From: Gemmatimonadota bacterium
Lineage (GTDB): Bacteria > Latescibacterota > UBA2968 > UBA8231
DNA: 64,000 bases
Assembly (NCBI GenBank): GCA_018660835.1
Contig: JABJJN010000080.1
Span: 266,933 to 330,932 of the forward strand
Direction: 5' to 3'
The first letter of the stretch is position 1. Each line of letters opens with the position of its first letter. The notes under the pieces were generated by a model. It was not told where the DNA came from. It made no database searches and saw only the letters and a list, made by a program, of their open reading frames with translations. Positions 7,159-16,180 of this stretch are shown one piece after another. A program made the translations under genes and the position numbers.

Positions 7159-10004
7159 TGTGGGGTTCAGTTCCTGCTGGAGATTTCGATCCTCCGGGGA
7201 AACCAACTCTCAGGACGGAAGTGACGGGCCAATCACGTTGCGACCTTCTCGCGAAAGGCGCGCCCAACGGCGGCGTCATCGTATGCCGTCGAAGCGACGA
7301 TGACTTCGGCGGCGGTGGTACGAGGGTGTATGCGCCCTTTGGTATCCACACCGACCTCAGCCACCCCCTCAGCGTCCGCTGCCCCGTGGGCGGCGAAGTC
7401 TATCCGAACGAAGAGTACCCCGACGACGGTTCAGGATGGCTCGACGAGCGCCCCGGCAGCGACACCCAGGGGCAGAGATTCTACTTCGTCGGCTGGTTCA
7501 ATCACTGGTTCCTGCGTTGGCTGCCTGAGAAGATCGAGACCATGGCCCGCTTGTGGTTCATCGTCGATGACGAGCGTTATGCCCACACGGCGACCGTCCT
7601 GCTCGAACGGCTCATGGAAGTCTATCCTGAGATGGACGGCGACGATCTGACCTACGATGGCAGTGATTGGGGCATCTACGTGAAGATGCTACCGACCATG
7701 TGGGAAGGCGAGGAACTGGTAAACCTCGTCGACGGTGTGGAGCTGATGTTGCCCCTGCTCGATGACGACTTTCTGCAGCGATTTCACGCCTCTGTGTTCC
7801 GACCCGCCTTCGAGGCGTACCGCGAACAACCAGCACCCTCCAACTGGGGCAGTGTCTGGAATCCACCCTTTGCTCGTTTTGCGATGATTACCGGTGACCG
7901 GGAAATTCTCGACTACATGCTGCATGAGCATCCCGCAGCGATTGTACCAACCCTCGACAACCAGTTCTTTCGTGACGGCTTCCCCTACGAAGCTGCCTTC
8001 TCCTATGGGTCTCACTATCTGTATGCAGCCCAGGAAGTCGCCGCTGCCTTTGGCGAGCGTGGCGAGTGGATCTGGGCACATCCGCGCATGCAGCGCGCCT
8101 TCGAGACCTACGCCGACCTGATCATCCTCGATAAGTTCACCCACTTCTACGGCGATACGGGTGGCATCTACAACCGGGGGCTCACACTCGGCCCCGCCTT
8201 GCTTGAGGATGCGTCCAAACGCTACGCGTCGCCGAAGATCGCCCGCTACCTGCGCCAGGCCTATGACGTTCACGGCAGAAGTCGCCGATCCTCCATCGAG
8301 AGCGAATTCAGCACGTACGAACATGCCGGCAAACAACCGGACGAGGGGCTTGCAGCAGGAGACGAACTCGCGAGCACCTTAGCGCCCGTCAAGGGCGTGG
8401 CGATCATGCGAACGGGTACAGATGAAAACCGTGCCGCCCTGTATTTCGACTACGGTTACGCGCACGCGGCGCACAGTCACGCCGACAGGCTGAACATCAA
8501 TCTCTTCGCCTACGATCGCGAGTTCCTGCCAGAAATGGGGTATCCCGAATACATGGACTCCGTTCAACCCACACCGGGTGGTTGGACGACGCACACAGCG
8601 TCACACGTTACCGTCGAGGTGAACGAAAAACGTCAGCTGGAGGGAGTCTTCGGCGACCTGCATGGGTTCGTCCACGGCGAATGGATTAAATACGTAGATG
8701 CCTCGTGCGAGGATGCCTATGTCCATGCCGACGTGGATCTGTACCGACGATCACTCGCGCTCATCGACATTCCAGGTGGCGCCTATGTGGTCGACATGTT
8801 CCGCGTTCGCGGTGGTGAGCAGCACGACTACCTCTTTCACGGTCCACCCGTTGATGTGACGCTACGCAACATCGACATGACGGAACCGCGACAAGGAACG
8901 CTGGCTGGCCATGATGTCGAATTCGGCGCAAAACCTGACAGTATTCTGCCCTATCACGTGGACAACAAGGGGTACCAGTATCTGTTCGACGTCCGCCAGG
9001 GGACGGTCGACGGCCCCTATCACGCGTCGTGGAAAATGGCCGATGGCGTTACGTTCTCGGCCACCTTCCTGCCTGCCGAAGGTGAGCAGTTCTATCAGAC
9101 GAGCGGCCTTCCCCGGCCATCCAGCAAGAAACCGCCTGCCATGCCTTTTCTGGTGCGGCGCACGCAGCCTGCGACGGGCGAAGGCCTGTCGCTCTTCGCC
9201 TCCGTCCTGAGCTACACGAAAAACACGCCACCAGTGATCAGCGCCAGAAGGCTGCCCCTGACGCCTGACAGCGACGACAATGCCGTCGCCATTCTGGTCG
9301 AACATCTGTATGGTGAGGATGTGATCATGTCGTGCCTCTCCCCGTCAGGGTTCGCCAGCAGTGCGGATGGACGTTACGAGTTGCACGGCCAGTTCGGCGC
9401 CGTCTCGATCCGCGAAGACATCCCCCCACGCATGATGCTTGTCGGTGGAACATCCTTCGCCGCCGATGGCCGCTCGATCACCCTCGAGGATGGGTCGACA
9501 TCAGCCACCGTCCAGGAGGTTTTCGACGATCGACTCGTCCTCGACAGACCTCTTCCAGCGTGGACAGTGGGCGAAATCCTGCTCGCCATGCGTGGCTCTG
9601 TCCAGAGTTCCTATCGCGTGGAAAGAGTCGTAGCAGACACCGTTTATATCTCGCCCGGGACCTGGATCGGCAAGGGGCGCGCCGACCGCTACGATCGCGA
9701 CACGGCGACAATCTTCGACAACCGGGACGTGTTTCCCCTTGGCGAAAAGCGCAACCGCCTCGCCGACATCTCTGGGATGGTGTATCCGGAGGGCAACCGC
9801 AACTACTATGCCGACTCATGGCTTGTGGCCCAGGATGGCACCAGTCACTATCGCCTGACATCGGGTGGATTCCCGGGATTCGTCCTCGACCGAGAGCAGG
9901 ATCTGAGCGGAATCGAGGCGAGGTTCTCCGGGGGCGAGCCTTTTCTGCTCTATGACCTCGGCCCTGGGGATACGGTGCAGGTCCTGCGATGGAAAGAGGG
10001 GTAG
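7158..10004 (+). CDS. Heparinase II/III-like polysaccharide lyase
   Basis: This 948-residue protein matches heparinase II/III-type lyases. An N-terminal alpha/alpha toroid (GQRFYFVGWFNHWFLRWL, DERYAHTATVLLERL) is followed by the beta-sheet domain. That domain carries the hallmark DYGYAHAAHSHADRLNINLF and a THTASHVTVEVNE segment. These enzymes cleave uronic-acid glycans such as heparan sulfate or alginate by beta-elimination. The ATG at 7158 overlaps the NHL stop; TTG codons at 7152 and 7155 are alternatives. I see no signal peptide, unusual for a lyase meant for large polymers; it may act on imported oligosaccharides or the N-terminus may have been lost. The substrate is unknown. Confidence 0.72.
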   Translation: MWGSVPAGDFDPPGKPTLRTEVTGQSRCDLLAKGAPNGGVIVCRRSDDDFGGGGTRVYAPFGIHTDLSHPLSVRCPVGGEVYPNEEYPDDGSGWLDERPGSDTQGQRFYFVGWFNHWFLRWLPEKIETMARLWFIVDDERYAHTATVLLERLMEVYPEMDGDDLTYDGSDWGIYVKMLPTMWEGEELVNLVDGVELMLPLLDDDFLQRFHASVFRPAFEAYREQPAPSNWGSVWNPPFARFAMITGDREILDYMLHEHPAAIVPTLDNQFFRDGFPYEAAFSYGSHYLYAAQEVAAAFGERGEWIWAHPRMQRAFETYADLIILDKFTHFYGDTGGIYNRGLTLGPALLEDASKRYASPKIARYLRQAYDVHGRSRRSSIESEFSTYEHAGKQPDEGLAAGDELASTLAPVKGVAIMRTGTDENRAALYFDYGYAHAAHSHADRLNINLFAYDREFLPEMGYPEYMDSVQPTPGGWTTHTASHVTVEVNEKRQLEGVFGDLHGFVHGEWIKYVDASCEDAYVHADVDLYRRSLALIDIPGGAYVVDMFRVRGGEQHDYLFHGPPVDVTLRNIDMTEPRQGTLAGHDVEFGAKPDSILPYHVDNKGYQYLFDVRQGTVDGPYHASWKMADGVTFSATFLPAEGEQFYQTSGLPRPSSKKPPAMPFLVRRTQPATGEGLSLFASVLSYTKNTPPVISARRLPLTPDSDDNAVAILVEHLYGEDVIMSCLSPSGFASSADGRYELHGQFGAVSIREDIPPRMMLVGGTSFAADGRSITLEDGSTSATVQEVFDDRLVLDRPLPAWTVGEILLAMRGSVQSSYRVERVVADTVYISPGTWIGKGRADRYDRDTATIFDNRDVFPLGEKRNRLADISGMVYPEGNRNYYADSWLVAQDGTSHYRLTSGGFPGFVLDREQDLSGIEARFSGGEPFLLYDLGPGDTVQVLRWKEG

Positions 10005-10011
10005 GCCGTCT

Positions 10012-11070
10012 CTATGGTCGCTGCGCCGACGTCTTCAGCTCTATCGCCCGTCCATCACGACCGGCAGCCATTCCGGCAAGCATGATCTCCGTCACATGAC
10101 GGGCGGCCCAGACGTGTGAATGGGTCGGTTGCTCGCCACGTTGAACACAGTCGAAGAAGTGTTCGTGCACATTCCCCATGCCGGCGCCCGAATCGATAGC
10201 CTGTGTCGCGACGGGTGCCCGCTCGTCTGTGTAGGAAGTGGGTGTCCACCGACTTAAGGCGGCCCCATCGGTGCCGGGCATGGTGAATTTCCCCGCCGTA
10301 CCGTGAAGACTCAGCTCGCGTGAACGCGCCGGATCACACCAGCTGGTTTCGGCTGTCACCAATGCACCCTCCGCCATTTCCATGACCAGTACGGCATTGT
10401 CCTCCAACTGTGTCGGCTTGTCGAAGGTCGTCGTCAGTCCTGTTACACGACGAGCACTACCGAGAATGGCTACAAGTGACGCGACGGCATACACCCCCAT
10501 ATCAAACAGTGCCCCCACACTCGCCTGAGACGCGTCGAAAAACCACAGACCTTCATCCTCCTCATCGAAGACACTGCGCACACCGGCATAGTAGACCTCA
10601 GGCCCCCCATGACTTGTGCGACAGCGCGCCCCGGACACACGTCCGATTTCACCGGCTGCACAACGAGCCTGCAAGTCGTAGACGTGCGGTGGAAAATGCG
10701 GCATACACAGCACGGTTCGATCGCTGCCCTCCACGGCACTCACAAAAGCGTCTGCCTCACGCAGATCTCCACAAAGGGGCTTCTGCATCAACACGTGTTT
10801 GCCCGCTTCGATCGCCTTGATGCCCCATGAGACGTGCAGCGGGTGAGGCGTGGCGATGATCACAGCATCGACTTCCGGATCAGACAGCACATCCTCGTAG
10901 TTCTGCGTCCAGCGAGGCACATCGAACTCGTCGCAGATCGTCTGCAACCGCTCTGCTTTGCGCCCACTGACCAATACGACCTGCATCTGCTCACTTGCGG
11001 CGATCTCTGGCAGATGCAGGATCGCACTGATACCGCCGGCACCGATGATGCCAAAACGAAGAGGTGTCAT
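10012..11070 (-). CDS. Gfo/Idh/MocA-family NAD(P)-dependent oxidoreductase
   Basis: The 352-residue protein begins MTPLRFGIIGAGGISA, a Rossmann nucleotide-binding loop. It carries the family motif AGKHVLMQKPL (EKP-like, here QKP) near residue 95, then the C-terminal GFO/IDH/MocA substrate domain. Members oxidise or epimerise sugars and inositols. The ATG at 11070 overlaps the stop of the upstream dehydrogenase as ATGA and has a GGGAG site six bases before it. The two dehydrogenases therefore form a coupled pair, presumably acting in one sugar pathway. The Glu of EKP is replaced by Gln, while the catalytic Lys remains. The substrate is unknown. Confidence 0.82.
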   Translation of the reverse strand: MTPLRFGIIGAGGISAILHLPEIAASEQMQVVLVSGRKAERLQTICDEFDVPRWTQNYEDVLSDPEVDAVIIATPHPLHVSWGIKAIEAGKHVLMQKPLCGDLREADAFVSAVEGSDRTVLCMPHFPPHVYDLQARCAAGEIGRVSGARCRTSHGGPEVYYAGVRSVFDEEDEGLWFFDASQASVGALFDMGVYAVASLVAILGSARRVTGLTTTFDKPTQLEDNAVLVMEMAEGALVTAETSWCDPARSRELSLHGTAGKFTMPGTDGAALSRWTPTSYTDERAPVATQAIDSGAGMGNVHEHFFDCVQRGEQPTHSHVWAARHVTEIMLAGMAAGRDGRAIELKTSAQRP

Positions 11071-12089
11071 GAGATCTCCCATGGATGCAGCAGCACCTTG
11101 GCACAGTCACCCGTCGACTGCAGCTCAAATGCCTGCTGTACATCTGTCATTGCATACGTGTGCGAAATGAGTTGGTCCATCACGGTCGGTTGCTCCTCTA
11201 TGATTCGAAGGATCGTATCCGCGTCACGACGGTTGTAATGCCACGAACCAACGAGAGTCAGCCCCTTACGAATCATATCGGGACTGATGCGGATATGGGT
11301 GTCGTCACTGCACTCTCCCACGAAGGCGACCTGGCCACGACGCCGCGTGGCATCGATACAGAGACGATGCGCAGCGACACTGCCGGAGCAGTCCAGCGCC
11401 TTGTCCACACCCTGTCCGTCGGTGAGGTCACGAATCATCTCCAACGTATCAGCAGCGGGCGCCAGCGCCACCTCGGCACCAAGATCCAGGGCCCGCTGTG
11501 CCCGCCAGGGCTGAGAATCAACGGCGATGACTCTTGCACCACGATACACGCCATTGATCACGCCGCCGAGTCCGACGGGTCCCAGGCCGGTGATCAGCAG
11601 CGTATCAAAGGCATCCACGTCCATGCGATTCAGCGCGCCAAAGGAAGGCCCCAGTCCGCAACAGGCGAGTGATCCGTGATCGAAAGAGATCGACTCTGCG
11701 ACCTTGGGCAGCAGCCAATCCGGTTTCAATAGATACTGCGCCATCGTTGCCTGTCCTTCGCCACCGTTGGTGAAGGCACCGACGTTGGCCATCTGCTCGC
11801 AATGGATATACTCACCGCTGAGACAGACTCGACACGTGCCACATGGGTAGCCGGGCATGACGACGACGCGATCGCCAACGGCGACGTTGCCTGGTTGTGC
11901 GACGTCGACGACCTCCCCAGCCGCCTCATGACCCAGCGTCGTCGATGGGTGCCCACCAAGAAATCCCTTGTACTCCGTGCACATGGGGGCGGCGTGAACC
12001 TTCACGACGACCCAATCTCGTTTTGCCAGCGGATCGGCGACGTCGATGACGCCGGCCTTCCCCTCGCCTTCGATGACGACTTTCTTCAT
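11067..12089 (-). CDS. Zinc-dependent medium-chain alcohol/polyol dehydrogenase
   Basis: This 340-residue MDR-superfamily enzyme has the catalytic zinc Cys (APMCTEYKG), GHEAAGEV, and a structural zinc lobe, CGTCRVCLSGEYIHC. The NAD-binding motif is GLGPVGLGG near residue 170. Members such as sorbitol or threonine dehydrogenase oxidise secondary alcohols in the cytoplasm. A GAGGAA ribosome site precedes the ATG. It is transcribed with the Gfo/Idh/MocA gene (ATGA overlap) and diverges across 53 bases from the alpha-galactosidase-like gene. The three may therefore handle one glycoside. The exact substrate is unknown. Confidence 0.85.
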   Translation of the reverse strand: MKKVVIEGEGKAGVIDVADPLAKRDWVVVKVHAAPMCTEYKGFLGGHPSTTLGHEAAGEVVDVAQPGNVAVGDRVVVMPGYPCGTCRVCLSGEYIHCEQMANVGAFTNGGEGQATMAQYLLKPDWLLPKVAESISFDHGSLACCGLGPSFGALNRMDVDAFDTLLITGLGPVGLGGVINGVYRGARVIAVDSQPWRAQRALDLGAEVALAPAADTLEMIRDLTDGQGVDKALDCSGSVAAHRLCIDATRRRGQVAFVGECSDDTHIRISPDMIRKGLTLVGSWHYNRRDADTILRIIEEQPTVMDQLISHTYAMTDVQQAFELQSTGDCAKVLLHPWEIS

Positions 12090-12142
12090 TCGTTCCTCGC
12101 CCTCCTCTTTCGCCTCACAACGTAGGTATTGGAGCCCATCGC

Positions 12143-14281
12143 GTGAAAGACGTTGACGCCTTCCTCAGCGGCTTACCCGCTGAAGACACCACGCCTCTCG
12201 TCGGTGACTGGTTGGTCGAACCGGTGACTCGCAAAACATCCCTTGGTCGCAGTGTCGATGGCGCCTCTACGGTCAGCCTGAACAATGGCCTGATCCGACG
12301 GGCCTTCAGCCTGGCGCCAAATGGCGCCACCGTCGCCTTCGACAATCTCCTGACGGATCAGGCGATCCTGCGTGGCGTCTCCCCTGAGGCCCGTGTGTCC
12401 GTCAATGGTACAGAACTCGACGTGGGTGGTCTCGAGGGGCAGACCCAATACGGCTATCTGCGACGCGAGTGGGTGGAGCAGATGACCTCAGCGCCAGGCG
12501 CACTGCAGTTGGTCGGCATCGATTCAGGCGAAACCCAGGCACCTTTCCCGTGGCGTCGCTGTCGACACCATGCAGATCTGCCTTGGCCAGCTCCAGGAGT
12601 GCGGCTGTCCATGCGTTACACAGCGTCCACGTCACCCGTGGCAGTCACCGTTCACTACGAGATGTATGACGCCGTCCCCGTGTTGGTGAAGTGGCTGGAG
12701 ATCACCAACGTCTCTGATGGCCCCGTTCAGATCAACCGGTTCTGCGTCGAAGTGCTCGCTGTCGTCGACTACGAAAGTTGCGTCGAAGGGCAGAAGGGCT
12801 GGCCCTATCCAACACTGCACGTGGAAAGTGACTATGCCTTTCATGGCATGACGGCGGCCAGTGCCGATGTCACGACAAACTGGCTACCTGATCCGCGCTA
12901 CACGTCGCAGGTCAACTACCAACTGCAATCGCCCCTGCTGCTGGAGACCAGCCCGCCGCTGGGCCCTGATGTCGAACTTCCTGCAGCAGAAACATTAACC
13001 AGTTTTCGCACCTTCCTCGTATGCCCGGACAGCACCGAGCGGGAACGCCGTGGTCTGGCCTTGCGACGTTTCTATCGCGTTGTAGCCCCGTGGACGACGG
13101 AGAATCCGATCCTCATGCACGTGCGCCACGCCGATCCGGAGTCGGTGAAGGCCGCCATCGACCAGTGTGCGGACGTGGGATTCGAGATGGTCATCCTCAC
13201 CTTCGGCTCCGGTTTCGATGCGGAAAACACAGACCCGAAGTATCTGGATCAGCTGCGCGATCTGGCCGACTACGCTCATGCAAAAGGGATCGAGCTGGGT
13301 GGATACTCCCTGCTGGCGAGTCGCGCCGTCAGTGTTACGGATGACATCATCGATGCCGCCAGTGGCGAACGCGGACATGGAGCTTTCGGCAATTCACCGT
13401 GCCTGGGTAGCGACTGGGGTCGTGAGTATTTCGACAAGTTGCGCAGCCTGTATGAGCACACAGGATTGAATATCCTCGAGCACGACGGCTCTTATCCCGG
13501 CGATCTCTGCGCCTCGCAGGCCCACCCCGGCCACCGCGGATTGTCGGACTCGCAGTGGACCCAATGGCGCACGATCACCGACTTCTACCAGTGGTGCCGT
13601 GAACGCGGCATCTATCTGAATGTGCCTGACTGGTATTTCCTGACGGGCTCTAACAAGAATGGCATGGGCTATCGCGAGGTGAACTGGTCATTGCCCCGGG
13701 CACAACAACTCATGCTCGGTCGCCAGAACATCTACGATGGCACTTGGGAGAAGACGCCGAGCATGGGGTGGATGTTCGTCCCCCTCGTTGAATACCACGG
13801 TGGCGGCGAGGAGGCCACACTCGAGCCGCTCTGTGAACACCTTGACGCCTACGAGGCCCACCTGGCGCAGAACTTTGGCGCTGGTGTTCAAGCCTGCTAT
13901 CGCGGGCCTCGTCTATACGACAGTGAAGAAACGCGCGTCGTCGTCAAACGCTGGGTCGACTTCTACCGCCGGTATCGACAGATCCTCGAAGCTGATCTGA
14001 TTCACATACGTCGTCCCGACGCGCGTGATCTCGACGGCTACCTGCACGTAGACGCCTGCGGTGCGATTCGCGGCCTCGCCATGGTATTCAATCCTCTCGA
14101 TGTCGAGGTTGAGCGCTCCTGGCGACTCCCGCTGTACTACACGGGCCTTCGTGGCACGGCGCGGATCCGCGAAGCAGAGGGTGAGAGCCACACCTTTGCT
14201 CTCGATCGGGATGACAGCGTGACCTTACAGATCTGCGTTCCAGCCCGAGGCTTGACCTGGTTCGTCCTAGAGCCCGCTTGA
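12143..14281 (+). CDS. Alpha-galactosidase-like glycoside hydrolase
   Basis: This 712-residue protein has an N-terminal beta-sandwich (about residues 1-300) and a TIM barrel whose strand ends include VILTFGSGFD, GIELGGYSLLASR and LNILEHDGSYPGDLC. It ends in a C-terminal beta domain. The layout resembles GH36/GH27-type alpha-galactosidases (clan GH-D). The Asp in EHDGS occupies the place of the usual nucleophile, but the classic KxDxN or KxDxC motif is not exact. There is no signal peptide. The start is the GTG at 12143 with GGAG eight bases before it. It diverges from the dehydrogenase pair. I am confident of a hydrolase-like fold, less so of specificity. Confidence 0.6.
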   Translation: MKDVDAFLSGLPAEDTTPLVGDWLVEPVTRKTSLGRSVDGASTVSLNNGLIRRAFSLAPNGATVAFDNLLTDQAILRGVSPEARVSVNGTELDVGGLEGQTQYGYLRREWVEQMTSAPGALQLVGIDSGETQAPFPWRRCRHHADLPWPAPGVRLSMRYTASTSPVAVTVHYEMYDAVPVLVKWLEITNVSDGPVQINRFCVEVLAVVDYESCVEGQKGWPYPTLHVESDYAFHGMTAASADVTTNWLPDPRYTSQVNYQLQSPLLLETSPPLGPDVELPAAETLTSFRTFLVCPDSTERERRGLALRRFYRVVAPWTTENPILMHVRHADPESVKAAIDQCADVGFEMVILTFGSGFDAENTDPKYLDQLRDLADYAHAKGIELGGYSLLASRAVSVTDDIIDAASGERGHGAFGNSPCLGSDWGREYFDKLRSLYEHTGLNILEHDGSYPGDLCASQAHPGHRGLSDSQWTQWRTITDFYQWCRERGIYLNVPDWYFLTGSNKNGMGYREVNWSLPRAQQLMLGRQNIYDGTWEKTPSMGWMFVPLVEYHGGGEEATLEPLCEHLDAYEAHLAQNFGAGVQACYRGPRLYDSEETRVVVKRWVDFYRRYRQILEADLIHIRRPDARDLDGYLHVDACGAIRGLAMVFNPLDVEVERSWRLPLYYTGLRGTARIREAEGESHTFALDRDDSVTLQICVPARGLTWFVLEPA

Positions 14282-14436
14282 TCGCGATCCACGTCCCTGT
14301 CGAAGTCAGCGCTTGCTGGTGTGGCGATCGCCACGCTTCTTAGAGTGGAGGGTAAGCGCCCCGAGAGTGGAAGCCGATACGAACGATGCCTCCACGCTCC
14401 CATGACACGCCTTTCTCGTAGTGGCCGACACACATC

Positions 14437-16167
14437 TTGATCCAACGACTGTTCCCATTCCTCACCTGGCTTCCCCGCCTCGGCCGCGACGAGATCCGCC
14501 GAGACCTGATTGCGGGCGTGACCGTTGCGACCGTCCTCGTGCCCCAGGCGATGGCGTACGCGCGGCTGGCGGGATTGCCCGCTGTCTATGGTCTGTACGC
14601 CGCCTTCCTGCCGCCCGTTGTCGCCGCACTGTGGGGTTCGTCGCGGCAGTTGGCAACAGGCCCCGTGGCGATGGCTTCCTTGATCAGTGCCGCCACCGTG
14701 GGTGCACTATCCCTGCAAACACCCGAAGCATTCGTGCATGCCTCGATCCTGCTCGCCCTGCTCGTAGGTATCCTGCGGGTCGGCCTTGGGCTGCTGCGCC
14801 TCGGGATTCTTGTTAATCTGCTCTCGACCCCCGTTGTCGTGGGCTTCAGCAATGCTGCGGCTCTGATCATCGCCGGCTCGCAATTGCACTCGATTCTCGG
14901 TGTCGAGCGGGGCCACGAGTCACTCTTCCTCGCGTCTCTGGCCATTGAGATGCAGCGTGCCCTGGGAGGTGTGGAGTGGCAGACACTTGGGATGGCGACT
15001 CTGGCACTGGCGATCATGCTCGCTTTGCGGCAGCGACACGAACGCGTCATGATCGCCGTCGCCATCACGACGGTTCTCGCCTGGCTCATCGGCTACGAGG
15101 GTGCCATCGTCGGCGACATCCCAAGAGGTCTACCCTCCCTGTCGATTCCCAATATCGATACAGTAATCATGTGGCAGTTGCTGCCAGGTGCCTTCGTGTT
15201 GACGCTGATCGGACTCATGGAAGCGATGTCCATCGCCCGCACGATCGCCACGCGCACCAAGCAGCACATCGATATCAACCAGGAACTCATCGGCCAGGGC
15301 ATGGCCAACCTCGTCGGTGGGGTCTTCAATAGTTATGCCGTCTCGGGATCGTTCTCTCGATCCGCGATCAACTTTGGCGCCGGCGCCGCCAGTGGACTGT
15401 CGTCTGTTGTGACGAGTGCCATCGTCATGCTGACCCTGTTATATCTGACGCCCCTATTCTACTACCTGCCACAGGCAACGCTGGCCATCGTCATCATGTT
15501 GGCTGTATTGAGCCTTGTGCGCATCACCGCCGTTCGTCGTGCATGGCAGGTCTCGCGGGCAGATGGAGGGATCGCTCTTGTGACATTTCTGGTCACCCTT
15601 GCCTTGGCGCCGCAGTTGCACTGGGGAATTGTGACGGGTGTCCTGCTATCATTGGGGCACTTTCTGCGACGGACGATGCGACCGCATGTGGCCTACCTTG
15701 CCCGCCATGAGGACGGCGCCCTTGTCGACGCGGAGGCCCACGGCCTGCAACTCGATCCACACATCGCCGTGATCCGCTTCGACGCACGGCTCTATTACGG
15801 TGCGGCTGCCTTCTTCGAAGATCGTGTCCTGGAAGCTCTGGTCCGACTACCCGAACTACGTCACATCGTTCTCGACGCGGGCGGGATCAATCGCATCGAT
15901 GCAACCGGCGTAGAGACCCTGCGCCGACTCGTCGAAGATCTGCGCGCCGGTGGGGTCGACATCTATGTGACACGCGTGAAGAATGATGTGTGGAAGGTCA
16001 TGGAAAGAGATGGATTGGCCGGGATGATCGGCGACGATCACTTCTTCGATTGGAACCAGCATGCCCTCGAGCATCTCTGGTCAGGGATGCAACCTGACGA
16101 GCGCAGCAAGAGCCCTCTCTATGGTCCCAATCCACGCGAAGCGAACGCGGCCGTCGATCCTGATTGA
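14437..16167 (+). CDS. SulP-family anion transporter with STAS domain
   Basis: This is an inner-membrane SLC26/SulP permease of 576 residues, with many hydrophobic helices in the first 420. The signature is DLIAGVTVATVLVPQAMAYA followed by GLPAVYGLYAAFLPP. A cytoplasmic STAS domain fills roughly residues 440-560 (IVLDAGGINRIDATGVETL). Members carry sulfate, bicarbonate or other anions. The start is taken as the TTG at 14437 because the conserved FPFLTWLP segment begins just after it; the ribosome site is weak. It stands alone between unrelated genes. The ion is not predictable from sequence alone. Confidence 0.85.
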   Translation: MIQRLFPFLTWLPRLGRDEIRRDLIAGVTVATVLVPQAMAYARLAGLPAVYGLYAAFLPPVVAALWGSSRQLATGPVAMASLISAATVGALSLQTPEAFVHASILLALLVGILRVGLGLLRLGILVNLLSTPVVVGFSNAAALIIAGSQLHSILGVERGHESLFLASLAIEMQRALGGVEWQTLGMATLALAIMLALRQRHERVMIAVAITTVLAWLIGYEGAIVGDIPRGLPSLSIPNIDTVIMWQLLPGAFVLTLIGLMEAMSIARTIATRTKQHIDINQELIGQGMANLVGGVFNSYAVSGSFSRSAINFGAGAASGLSSVVTSAIVMLTLLYLTPLFYYLPQATLAIVIMLAVLSLVRITAVRRAWQVSRADGGIALVTFLVTLALAPQLHWGIVTGVLLSLGHFLRRTMRPHVAYLARHEDGALVDAEAHGLQLDPHIAVIRFDARLYYGAAAFFEDRVLEALVRLPELRHIVLDAGGINRIDATGVETLRRLVEDLRAGGVDIYVTRVKNDVWKVMERDGLAGMIGDDHFFDWNQHALEHLWSGMQPDERSKSPLYGPNPREANAAVDPD

Positions 16168-16180
16168 TCAATAGATCTCG

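Noticed and set aside
7150..7200. UGA at 7156 as a selenocysteine codon in the NHL gene
   Set aside because: The frame beyond it gives no NHL or other known sequence and soon stops; the propeller already has six blades.
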